From positions 1 to 5,793 of the forward strand of contig JBHHXR010000211.1 in NCBI GenBank assembly GCA_046757205.1: a stretch of 5,793 nucleotides of DNA. The letters are read 5' to 3'. The DNA is from JBHHXR01 sp046757205 (GTDB lineage Bacteria; Pseudomonadota; Alphaproteobacteria; Rhodobacterales; Rhodobacteraceae). The translations under genes were made by a program, and so were the position numbers. Position 1 is the first letter of the stretch. Every line of letters starts with the position of its first letter. Positions 1 to 5,711 of the stretch are shown one piece after another. The notes beneath the pieces were generated by a model. The model was not told the DNA's origin and searched no databases. It was given only the letters and a program-made list of their open reading frames with translations.

Positions 1-264
1 GCCGCCGCACACCGTCATCACCGTTGCGCCGGGCAGCGAAAACCCCACTATTGCGACGTAGATCAGCATGTAGACCAGCGCCGCCAGCACGAAATGGCCG
101 TCGCGCCACGCGATCAGCGCCTCGCGGTTGTCGGCGAGCGCCTGGAACGACAGGAAATCGCGGAAGAACACGAAGCCGATGACGGCGACCGTCACGATCG
201 CCAGCAACGGCGCCATGCGCCGGACCGCCGCGCCGTTTCCCGCGCTTTCCTCGATGTCTGCCAT
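1..264 (-). CDS. TVP38/TMEM64 family membrane protein, N-terminal part (runs off left edge)
   Basis: On the minus strand an ATG at 264-262 opens 88 codons that stay open to base 1, so the C-terminal half lies outside the window. The protein starts MADIEESAGN, a short acidic cytoplasmic-looking tail. A hydrophobic helix follows at about residues 18-36 (APLLAIVTVAVIGFVFF), then a loop containing FLSFQALADNREALIAW. A second membrane segment starts at about residue 57 and leads into SLPGATVMTVCGG (residues 76-88). The LPG...GG pattern after a helix is typical of TVP38/TMEM64 (DedA/SNARE-associated, YdjX-like) inner-membrane proteins, whose bacterial roles are poorly defined and probably concern lipid or small-molecule transport. 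The start is supported by an AAGGGA Shine-Dalgarno-like run a few bases upstream on the minus strand. It is transcribed divergently from rpmH and is probably functionally unrelated to it. The family call rests on an N-terminal fragment only. Confidence 0.82.
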   Translation of the reverse strand, partial: MADIEESAGNGAAVRRMAPLLAIVTVAVIGFVFFRDFLSFQALADNREALIAWRDGHFVLAALVYMLIYVAIVGFSLPGATVMTVCGG

Positions 265-480
265 GCGGTTTCCCTTGCCAAACGGGGCTCGTGAAGGCCC
301 CGCCATCTATTTGCGGCATACCGGGAGCCGCGAACAGGGGGCTCACGCGCCGTTGATCGGCCGTGTACATATGTTTCAGTGCCCCCGAACCGGCCCTTGG
401 CGGCGTCCGCGGCGAACCGCGCGCCGGCGGAAGCGCGGAATTATTCACCGCCTGATGCGGGAATTCGCGCCCGCGCCGAA
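265..480. other. Divergent intergenic region upstream of the rpmH promoter
   Basis: Together with the rpmH promoter and leader this makes a 337-bp gene-free interval. Open frames crossing it have compositions dominated by Arg, Pro and Ala, resemble nothing I recognise, and overlap the real genes on either side. I see no convincing minus-strand -35/-10 pair for the TVP38 gene. An 8-bp palindrome ACATATGT lies at 367-374 and a DnaA-box-like TTATTCACC at 441-449, each single and weak. The right part carries GAATT repeats described separately. Confidence 0.6.
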
Positions 481-523
481 TTGACTTGCCCGCACCCGCG
501 CCCTACAAGGCGGCTTCCGAATT
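433..523. repeat. Cluster of four GAATT-core repeats around the rpmH promoter
   Basis: GAATT occurs at 438-442, 461-465, 478-482 and 519-523 in otherwise very GC-rich DNA. Three copies share the longer form GCG-n-GAATT: GCGCGGAATT (433-442), TGCGGGAATT (456-465) and GCGCCGAATT (473-482). The outer two differ at one of ten positions and sit 40 bp apart. GCGCGGAATT also forms an imperfect inverted repeat with AATTCGCGC (462-470). The third copy overlaps the start of the -35 hexamer and the fourth lies just past the predicted transcription start. This could be an operator array or simply an A/T-containing upstream element. No regulator is identified. Confidence 0.35.
481..509 (+). promoter_or_regulatory. 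Predicted sigma-70-type promoter for rpmH-rnpA
   Basis: TTGACT at 481-486 matches five of six bases of the -35 consensus. A 17-bp spacer leads to TACAAG at 504-509 as the -10 element, within CTACAAGG. This is the best -35/-10 pair in the intergenic region, correctly oriented and about 95 bp upstream of the rpmH start. Transcription would begin near 516 and give a leader of roughly 85 nt. It is read from sequence only. Confidence 0.6.
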
Positions 524-538
524 ACGCGATGGCGAATC

Positions 539-570
539 CGGCCGGTCGGGCCGTGACCGCCGCCGGGCGG
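539..570 (+). promoter_or_regulatory. Structured 5' leader of rpmH (two small hairpins)
   Basis: Downstream of the predicted start, CGGCC (539-543) can pair with GGCCG (549-553) around a 5-nt loop, and CCGCC (557-561) with GGCGG (566-570) around a 4-nt loop. Both lie upstream of the AGGAG Shine-Dalgarno at 590-594 and leave it free. In DNA this GC-rich, short stems arise often by chance. No known riboswitch or ribosomal-protein leader motif is recognised. Confidence 0.25.
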
Positions 571-601
571 GCAGACGTCCGGCCGCTGCAGGAGACAAGA
601 G

Positions 602-736
602 ATGAAACGCACATTTCAGCCCAGCAATCTGGTCCGCAAGCGCCGCCACGGATTCCGCGCGCGTATGGCGACCAAGGCCGGCCGCAGGATCATCAACCGG
701 CGCCGCGCCCAGGGCCGCAAACGCCTGTCGGCCTGA
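602..736 (+). CDS. rpmH: 50S ribosomal protein L34
   Basis: This 44-residue, strongly basic protein begins MKRTFQPSNLVRKRRHGFRA, continues RMATKAGRRIINRRRAQGRK and ends RLSA. That is the canonical L34 sequence at its usual length of 44-46 residues, including the diagnostic KRTFQPSN start and the HGFRARMATK.GR core. L34 is a small protein of the large ribosomal subunit. The start is fixed by an AGGAG Shine-Dalgarno at 590-594, seven bases before the ATG, the strongest ribosome binding site in the window. It is the first gene of the + strand cluster, under the promoter at 481-509, and is followed after 28 bp by rnpA, the near-universal bacterial pairing. No anomalies were seen. Confidence 0.98.
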   Translation: MKRTFQPSNLVRKRRHGFRARMATKAGRRIINRRRAQGRKRLSA

Positions 737-743
737 CCGGCCG

Positions 744-755
744 CGCCGCGCGGCG
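744..755 (+). repeat. GC-only palindrome between rpmH and rnpA
   Basis: CGCCGCGCGGCG at 744-755 is a perfect 12-bp palindrome in the 28-bp gap between the rpmH stop and the rnpA ATG. It contains no A or T and no U-run follows, so it is not a classical intrinsic terminator. In the transcript it could form a tight stem just before the rnpA start, which would fit lower output of RNase P protein than of L34. That role is inferred. Confidence 0.4.
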
Positions 756-764
756 GGCGCCCCG

Positions 765-1175
765 ATGCCCGGACCGCAGGCCGGTACCGGTGACGGAACC
801 CAAACGGCGGAACGCCCGCCGCGGCTCGGGGTTCTGCGCAAGCGATCCGACTTCCTCGCCGCCCGCACCGGCAGAAAGGCCGCGCGGCCGGGCTTCGTCC
901 TGCAGGCCCGCGAACGCGCCCCCGCGGAGGCGGACCCCGAACTCGTCCGCGTCGGCTTCACCTGCTCGAAAAAGGTCGGCAACGCGGTCACCCGCAACCG
1001 CGCCAGGCGGCGGCTGCGCGAGGTCGCCCGGCTGATACTGCCGGCGCATGGCCGGCCGGGCTGGGATTACGTTCTTGTCGGGCGGCGCGACAGCACGATT
1101 GCGCGTGACTTTTCGCTTCTGCAGGACGATCTTGCGGCAGCGCTTGCCAGGATACACGGAAAGAACGGCACATGA
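765..1175 (+). CDS. rnpA: Ribonuclease P protein component
   Basis: This 136-residue basic protein is the protein subunit of RNase P, which helps the catalytic RNA (rnpB, not in this window) remove 5' leaders from precursor tRNAs. LRKRSDFLAA at residues 24-33 is the usual start of the conserved fold. VGFTCSKKVGNAVTRNRARR (63-82) followed by RLRE carries the RNR signature helix that contacts the RNA, and the C-terminal part W-DYVLVGR (100-107) matches the family's last strand. About 20 residues (MPGPQAGTGDGTQTAERPPR) precede the conserved region, rather long but not unusual in alphaproteobacteria. ATG 765 is the only ATG in frame before the core and has only a weak GGCGGG-type ribosome binding site behind a GC palindrome. 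The stop overlaps the yidD start as ATGA, implying translational coupling. Confidence 0.96.
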   Translation: MPGPQAGTGDGTQTAERPPRLGVLRKRSDFLAARTGRKAARPGFVLQARERAPAEADPELVRVGFTCSKKVGNAVTRNRARRRLREVARLILPAHGRPGWDYVLVGRRDSTIARDFSLLQDDLAAALARIHGKNGT

Positions 1176-1405
1176 CGCTGTTTGCCCGCATCATCTCGCT
1201 GCCGGTGCTGTTTTACCGGTACGCCGTGTCGCCGCTTCTGGGCACCAACTGCCGGTTTCAGCCGTCATGCTCGGTCTACGCGCTGGAGGCGCTGGAGAAG
1301 CACGGGGCGATAAAGGGCGGCTGGCTGGCGATCCGGCGCATCGCGCGGTGCCATCCGTGGGGCGGCTCGGGCATCGACAACGTGCCGCCGGCGAAGAAGA
1401 GATAG
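1172..1405 (+). CDS. yidD: Membrane protein insertion efficiency factor YidD
   Basis: This 77-residue protein is close to the usual 70-85 residue length of YidD. An amphipathic or hydrophobic N-terminal stretch (FARIISLPVLFYRYAVSPLL, residues 4-23) precedes the family motif CRFQPSCSVYALEAL (27-41). GAIKGGWLAIRRIARCHPWG (45-64) and GSG-ID-VPP complete it. The conserved cysteines are at 27, 33 and 60. YidD is a peripheral inner-membrane protein that aids insertion and folding of membrane proteins together with YidC; its biochemistry remains unclear. The start overlaps the rnpA stop by four bases (ATGA), a common arrangement, so re-initiation is likely. In many genomes yidC follows directly; here ttcA lies between them. 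Confidence 0.97.
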   Translation: MTLFARIISLPVLFYRYAVSPLLGTNCRFQPSCSVYALEALEKHGAIKGGWLAIRRIARCHPWGGSGIDNVPPAKKR

Positions 1406-1420
1406 AGCGGGGCCTGCCGA

Positions 1421-2254
1421 ATGCTCGACAACGACAGCGATATCCACCCGCTCTTTGCCGGCGCGCCGAAGACGGTCGAGTTCTCCAGGCTGCGCAAGCG
1501 CATCATCCGCCAGACCCGCGAGGCGGTGGAGAAATACTCGATGGTCGAGCGCGGCGCGCGCTGGCTGGTCTGCCTGTCGGGCGGCAAGGACAGTTTCACG
1601 CTGCTGGCGGCGCTGACCGAGCTGCAATGGCGCGGCCTGTTACCGGTGGACATTCTCGCCTGCGACCTCGATCAGGGGCAGCCGGGCTTTCCCTCCACGG
1701 TGCTGCCGGAGTTCCTGACCCGCAGGGGCGTGGCGCACCGCATCGAGTACCGCGACACTTACTCCGTGGTTGTCGACAAGGTGCAGCGGGGCCGTACCTA
1801 CTGCGCCCTCTGCTCGCGGCTCCGGCGCGGCCACCTTTACCGCATCGCGCGCGAGGAAGGCTGCTCGGCGGTGGTGCTCGGCCATCACCGCGACGACCTG
1901 CTGGTCACCTTCTTCATGAACCTTTTCCACGGCGGCAAGATGGCCACCATGCCGCCCAAGCTTCTGAACGACGAGGGCGATCTGCAGGTGCTGCGTCCGC
2001 TGGCGCACGTCGCCGAGAGCGACTGCGAAAGGTTCGCGCGCGCCATGAACTACCCGGTCATTCCGTGCGATCTGTGCGGCTCGCAGGACGGTTTGCAGCG
2101 CACGCGGATCGCGGCGATGCTGGCCGACTGGGAACGCCGCCACCCGGGACGGACCAACGTGATCTTCAAGGCGCTGACCAACGTCAATCCCGGCCATCTG
2201 GCCGATCCCTCCGTATTCGATTTCACCGCCCTTTCCGCGAAACCGAAAGACTGA
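1421..2254 (+). CDS. ttcA: tRNA 2-thiocytidine(32) synthetase TtcA
   Basis: This 277-residue PP-loop ATPase matches TtcA, the iron-sulfur enzyme that thiolates cytidine 32 in the anticodon loop of certain tRNAs. The PP-loop SGGKDS is at residues 53-58. DLDQGQPGF (82-90), CALCSRLRRG (128-137, cysteines 128 and 131), GHHRDD (154-159), GGKMATMPPKLLNDEGD (171-187) and IPCDLCGSQDGLQR (214-227, cysteines 216 and 219) follow in family order, and the end WERRHPGR...FDF matches the E. coli protein. The CxxC pair plus one downstream cysteine normally hold the Fe-S cluster. It is somewhat shorter than E. coli TtcA (311), mainly at the termini. One oddity is Val162 in GHHRDDLLVT, where E. coli has Gln. 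The ATG is 15 bp after yidD with only a weak GAGCGGGG-type ribosome binding site. Confidence 0.94.
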   Translation: MLDNDSDIHPLFAGAPKTVEFSRLRKRIIRQTREAVEKYSMVERGARWLVCLSGGKDSFTLLAALTELQWRGLLPVDILACDLDQGQPGFPSTVLPEFLTRRGVAHRIEYRDTYSVVVDKVQRGRTYCALCSRLRRGHLYRIAREEGCSAVVLGHHRDDLLVTFFMNLFHGGKMATMPPKLLNDEGDLQVLRPLAHVAESDCERFARAMNYPVIPCDLCGSQDGLQRTRIAAMLADWERRHPGRTNVIFKALTNVNPGHLADPSVFDFTALSAKPKD

Positions 2255-2255
2255 T

Positions 2256-2315
2256 TGTTGAACGCCCCTGCAGGGCAAAAGACCTTGACCTTTCAGCGCC
2301 GCGACTGTTGAACGC
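2256..2315 (+). promoter_or_regulatory. Repeats and possible weak internal promoter in the ttcA-yidC gap
   Basis: The decamer TGTTGAACGC occurs at 2256-2265 and again at 2306-2315, exactly 50 bp apart. Between them lie a perfect 10-bp palindrome CCCTGCAGGG (2266-2275) and TTGACC (2285-2290), a good -35-like hexamer. At 17-bp spacing the -10 position reads TTGAAC (2308-2313), a poor match that falls within the second decamer. The site could start a yidC transcript or bind a regulator; the promoter reading is weak. The palindrome has no T-run after it, so a terminator is unlikely. Confidence 0.3.
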
Positions 2316-2350
2316 TGCCTGAGGCACGAGCCACTTCCGGAGAGCACCCG

Positions 2351-4189
2351 ATGGACGAGCAGAACAGAAACCTGATCCTGGCCACGGTGCTGAGCTTCCT
2401 GGTCATCATGGTCTGGTTCTTGCTGTTCCCGCCGCAGACGCCGGAGCAGGCCACGCAGCCGCCGCAGCAGATCGCCCAGACGACGCCGGGCACCGGCGGG
2501 ACGGCGGGCGCGCCGCCGGCCGCGGCACCGGGCGAAACGGCCACCGCGCCGGCGCCGACGATCGCCGCGACGCCGCAGGAGAGCCGCGAGAAGGCGCTGG
2601 CCCTGACCGAGCGAATTCCGGTGCGGACAAAGCGGCTTACCGGCTCCATCTCGCTGACCGGCGGGCGCATCGACGACATCCAGCTCGCCGACTACCGCGA
2701 GACGCTCGACGAGGGATCCCCGCTCGTTACCTTGCTGTCGCCGGCCCACGGACCGGGCGCCTATTACGCGATATACGGCTGGAGCCCGGCCGGCGGCCTG
2801 CCTGCCGATGCCGTGCCCAACGCCAACACGCCGTGGCGGATCGAGAGCGGCCAAACGCTAAGCGAGTCCTCGCCCGTCACACTGGTCTGGGACAACGGCA
2901 AGGGGCTGGTGTTCCGCCGCCACATCGCGGTTGACAACAACTTCATGTTCACGATCACCCAGAGCGTGGAAAACCGCACCGGGGCGGAAGTCCGCCTTGC
3001 GCCCTACGGCATCATTGCGCGGCACGGCCAGCCCGACGTCATCGGTTTCTACATCCTGCACGAAGGCGTGGTGCGCGCCGTCGACGGCGAAATCCAGGAA
3101 CTGAAATACAAGAACATGCCCGACGCGGCATTCGACGAGCGCGAGGCGGCGGCGGTCGACAAGGTGTCGGTGGCGGAAAACGGCTGGACCGGTTTCACCG
3201 ACAAATACTGGATGACCAGCCTCATCGCCGACCCCGGGCAGGGTTTCACCTCGGTCGCCAAATACACGCCTGCCTCCGACACCTACCAGACCGACATGCG
3301 GCTGCCGGTGATGACGGTGGCCGACGGCGCGACGTCGGAGATCGACAGCCACCTGTTCGCCGGCGCCAAGGAATGGGAAACCATCAACGGCTACCAGGAG
3401 AAACTCGGCATCGACAAGTTCGTCGATTCCATCGACTGGGGCTGGTTCTTCTTCCTGACCAAGCCGATCTTCCGCGCCCTGCACTTCCTCAACGGGCTGA
3501 TCGGCAACATGGGGCTGGCGATCATCGGGCTGACCGTCATCATCAAGGCGCTCCTGTTCCCGCTGGCCTACAAGTCCTACGTCTCGATGTCGAAGATGAA
3601 GAAGCTGCAGCCGGAGATGGAAAAGATCAAGGAGCGTGCCGGCGACGACCGCCAGAAGCTTCAGAAGGAGATGATGGAGCTCTACAAGAAGGAAAAGGTG
3701 AACCCGGCCGCCGGCTGTCTGCCGATCCTGCCGCAGATCCCCATCTTCTTCTCGCTCTACAAGGTGATCTTCGTCACCATCGAGTTGCGCCACGCCCCTT
3801 TCTTCGGCTGGATACACGACCTGTCGGCGCCCGATCCGAGCTCGATCCTCAATCTGTTCGGCCTGCTGCCTTTCGCGCCGCCGGGGCCGGAAAGTTTCCT
3901 CGCAATCCTGTCGATCGGGGTGTTCCCGATCCTGATGGGCATCACCATGTGGCTGCAGCAGAAGCTCAACCCGGCGCCCACCGACAAGACGCAGGCCATG
4001 GTCTTCGCGTGGATGCCGTGGGTGTTCATGTTCATGCTCGGCCGCTTCGCCTCGGGGCTGGTGATCTACTGGGTGGCCAACAACACCATCACCTTCATCC
4101 AGCAGTACACCATCATGCGGCTGCAGGGGGTGAAACCCAACGTGCTGGGCAATATCTTCGGCAAGGCCCCTGCCGAAAGCCCCAAGTAG
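2351..4189 (+). CDS. yidC: Membrane protein insertase YidC (Oxa1 family)
   Basis: This 612-residue protein is the inner-membrane insertase that acts alone or with SecYEG. It has the Gram-negative layout. TM1 is at about 7-27 (LILATVLSFLVIMVWFLLFP), followed by a Pro/Gln/Ala/Thr-rich linker (about 28-75) and the periplasmic P1 beta-sandwich domain (about 90-350). The conserved insertase core follows: a helix region near 364-384, TM2 near 386-408, a charged cytoplasmic hairpin (SMSKMKKLQPEMEKIKERAG, 412-431, through NPAAGCLPILPQIPIFFSLY), ELRHAPFFGWIHDLSAPDP (478-496), and further TMs near 515-534, 548-565 and 568-588. Lys399 occupies the position of the groove Arg366 of E. coli. A GGAGAG Shine-Dalgarno at 2339-2344 fixes the start. 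The MOSC gene begins 9 bp downstream. Confidence 0.98.
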   Translation: MDEQNRNLILATVLSFLVIMVWFLLFPPQTPEQATQPPQQIAQTTPGTGGTAGAPPAAAPGETATAPAPTIAATPQESREKALALTERIPVRTKRLTGSISLTGGRIDDIQLADYRETLDEGSPLVTLLSPAHGPGAYYAIYGWSPAGGLPADAVPNANTPWRIESGQTLSESSPVTLVWDNGKGLVFRRHIAVDNNFMFTITQSVENRTGAEVRLAPYGIIARHGQPDVIGFYILHEGVVRAVDGEIQELKYKNMPDAAFDEREAAAVDKVSVAENGWTGFTDKYWMTSLIADPGQGFTSVAKYTPASDTYQTDMRLPVMTVADGATSEIDSHLFAGAKEWETINGYQEKLGIDKFVDSIDWGWFFFLTKPIFRALHFLNGLIGNMGLAIIGLTVIIKALLFPLAYKSYVSMSKMKKLQPEMEKIKERAGDDRQKLQKEMMELYKKEKVNPAAGCLPILPQIPIFFSLYKVIFVTIELRHAPFFGWIHDLSAPDPSSILNLFGLLPFAPPGPESFLAILSIGVFPILMGITMWLQQKLNPAPTDKTQAMVFAWMPWVFMFMLGRFASGLVIYWVANNTITFIQQYTIMRLQGVKPNVLGNIFGKAPAESPK

Positions 4190-4198
4190 GGTCGCTCC

Positions 4199-4957
4199 AT
4201 GGCCGCCCGTCTGACCCATATCTGGCGCCATCCGATCAAGAGCCACGGGCGCGAAGCGGTCGATGCTGTCACCCTGGAACCAGGCCGGACGCTGCCGTGG
4301 GACCGGGTCTGGGCAATCCTGCACGAGGCCGGGCGGTTCGACGCCGACGACCCGCGATGGGTGCCGTGCATGAACTTCAACCGCGGCGCCAAGGCACCGG
4401 CGCTGATGGCGATCACGGCGCTGACCAACGAGGCGACGGGCCGTATCACGCTGCACCATCCGGACCGGCCGACGCTGATCGTCAATCCCGACAATCCCGA
4501 CGACGCGGCGCGGCTGGTTGAGTGGGCCTCTGCGCTGACCCCGGAAAACCGGGCAAAGCCGAAAACCGTGGTCCGGGTGCCGGGCCGGGGCATGACCGAC
4601 ACCGATTTCCCGTCCGTTTCGATCAACAGCATCGCCGCTTTGCGCGCGCTGTCCCAGAAAGCCGGCCGCGACATCCAGATGGCCCGGTTTCGCGGCAATT
4701 TCTGGATCGACGGGCTGGTGCCGTGGCAGGAATTCGAGTGGATCGGACAGGAAATCTCCGTTGGCGCGGCGCGGCTGGCGGTGCGCGAGCGGATCACCCG
4801 CTGCGCCGCCACCACGGCCAATCCGGAGACCGGCCGCGTCGATACCGACACGCTCGGCGTGCTCGAGGAAGGCTGGGGCCACCGCGATTTCGGCGTCTAC
4901 GCCGAGGTGATCGAGGGCGGCACCGTGCGCACCGGCGACCGGCTGATCTACCCGTGA
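4199..4957 (+). CDS. MOSC-domain protein (mARC/YcbX-like, possible molybdenum-cofactor enzyme)
   Basis: This 252-residue soluble protein has an N-terminal MOSC_N-like beta-barrel: LTHIWRHPIKSHGREAVDAV at 5-24 resembles the Y-P-KS-G-V motif of mARC and YcbX. A C-terminal MOSC domain follows. RFRGNFWIDGLVPW (163-176) corresponds to the RFRPN-DG motif, and ITRCAATTANPETGRVDTDT (199-218) to the RC..TT..P.TG segment whose cysteine ligates molybdenum in mARC; here it is Cys202. GHRDFGVYAEVIEGGTVRTG (227-246) closes the fold. No C-terminal ferredoxin domain is present, unlike E. coli YcbX, so a separate electron donor would be needed. Family members reduce N-hydroxylated compounds, including base analogues, but the substrate here is unknown. 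It lies 9 bp after yidC and overlaps engB as GTGA, so it is co-translated with housekeeping genes. A purely carrier or sulfur-transfer role is an alternative. Confidence 0.88.
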   Translation: MAARLTHIWRHPIKSHGREAVDAVTLEPGRTLPWDRVWAILHEAGRFDADDPRWVPCMNFNRGAKAPALMAITALTNEATGRITLHHPDRPTLIVNPDNPDDAARLVEWASALTPENRAKPKTVVRVPGRGMTDTDFPSVSINSIAALRALSQKAGRDIQMARFRGNFWIDGLVPWQEFEWIGQEISVGAARLAVRERITRCAATTANPETGRVDTDTLGVLEEGWGHRDFGVYAEVIEGGTVRTGDRLIYP

Positions 4958-5613
4958 CGGCGAAGGCCGCGTTCACCCTGGCGCCCGGGCCCGATGCAGA
5001 CAGCGCCGCGGCGGGACGCCGGCTGTTTGCCGGAGACAGCGGCTTTCTCAAGGGCGTCGTGGCGATCGGCGGCCTGCCCCCGGCCGACCGTCCGGAGGTC
5101 TGTTTCGCCGGCCGCTCAAATGTCGGCAAGTCGACGCTGATCAACGCGCTGACCGGGCGCAGGGCGCTGGCGCGGACCTCCGGCACGCCGGGCAGGACGC
5201 AGGAGATCAACTTTTTCACCATCGGCGGTCTCTACCTCGTCGATCTGCCCGGCTACGGTTTCGCCAAGGCACCGCGCCCCGTCGTCGAGAAATGGCAACG
5301 CCTGCTGAAAGCCTACCTGTCGGGCCGCGCCACGCTGCGCCGGGTGTTCCTGCTGATCGACAGCCGCCACGGAGCGAAGGCGGTGGACGAGGAGATCATG
5401 GCGCTGCTGGATAGCGCCGCCGTGACCTTCCAGGTGGTGCTGACCAAGGCCGACAAGCCGAAGCGGAGCGAACTGGAGGCGGCGGTCGAAGACACGGCGC
5501 AGGTTCTGTCGAGGCACCCCGCCGCCTTTCCGCGGATGATCCTGACATCGGCCGAGACCGGCGACGGGATGGAAACCTTGTGCGCCGAAATCGCGGCGAT
5601 GCTCCACGGTTGA
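4954..5613 (+). CDS. engB: Ribosome biogenesis GTP-binding protein EngB (YihA/YsxC)
   Basis: This 219-residue TRAFAC-class GTPase is required for assembly of the 50S subunit. The GTPase motifs are complete and in order: G1 GRSNVGKS (53-60), G2 GTPGRTQ (77-83, Thr78), G3 DLPGYG (97-102), G4 TKADK (164-168) and G5 TSA (198-200). FAGDSGFLKGVV (25-36) and FFTIGGLYLVDLPG (87-100) are typical of EngB, and the length is normal. The frame is open far upstream, through the MOSC gene, but that part is a shadow. The chosen start is GTG at 4954-4956, which overlaps the MOSC stop as GTGA and gives a family-like N-terminus; no ATG lies in frame between it and G1. The ribosome binding site is weak, so expression probably depends on coupling to the MOSC gene. 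Confidence 0.96.
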   Translation: MTAKAAFTLAPGPDADSAAAGRRLFAGDSGFLKGVVAIGGLPPADRPEVCFAGRSNVGKSTLINALTGRRALARTSGTPGRTQEINFFTIGGLYLVDLPGYGFAKAPRPVVEKWQRLLKAYLSGRATLRRVFLLIDSRHGAKAVDEEIMALLDSAAVTFQVVLTKADKPKRSELEAAVEDTAQVLSRHPAAFPRMILTSAETGDGMETLCAEIAAMLHG

Positions 5614-5645
5614 TCTCTCGGCAGGTTCTCCATCCCGTCGCGGCA

Positions 5646-5664
5646 ACGCAGCGTAGCGCTGCGT
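5646..5664. terminator. Strong hairpin after engB, possible transcription end
   Basis: ACGCAGCG (5646-5653) and CGCTGCGT (5657-5664) pair perfectly over 8 bp around the loop TAG, 32 bp after the engB stop. The position suits the end of the operon. No T-run follows (GAAGCAGTATCC), so it is not a standard intrinsic terminator; it could act as a 3'-end stabiliser or a Rho-assisted stop. Confidence 0.35.
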
Positions 5665-5711
5665 GAAGCAGTATCCGACCACCATGAGCCGGGCGAGCGC
5701 CTGCCCGTGGG

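Noticed and set aside
284..301. GGGGC/GCCCC hairpin in the region upstream of the minus-strand gene
   Set aside because: A five-base stem with an eight-base loop and no T-run, expected by chance in DNA of this composition.
441..449. DnaA-box-like TTATTCACC, raising the possibility of an origin beside rpmH
   Set aside because: A single imperfect site with no AT-rich unwinding region, no dnaA or dnaN gene, and GC-rich surroundings.
379..1035. A 218-codon + strand frame covering rpmH and part of rnpA
   Set aside because: It reads the L34 gene in the wrong frame and is a Pro/Arg/Ala-rich shadow.
1048..2322. A 424-codon + strand frame across rnpA, yidD and ttcA
   Set aside because: It lies out of frame with three genes whose family motifs are unmistakable, and it has low-complexity Arg/Ala/Gly composition.
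1640..2854. A 404-codon minus-strand open frame opposite ttcA and the start of yidC
   Set aside because: Same reasoning: Arg/Gly-rich shadow of recognised genes, with no ribosome binding site or domain motif.
2858..4882. A 674-codon minus-strand open frame opposite yidC and the MOSC gene
   Set aside because: It is antisense to two clearly identified genes, its sequence is rich in His, Arg, Asp and Gly with no recognisable motifs, and long antisense frames are common in high-GC genes.
4522..4953. An upstream extension of engB by 144 codons, suggesting a fusion
   Set aside because: The extension is the MOSC gene read out of frame. EngB has a normal length and N-terminus from GTG 4954.
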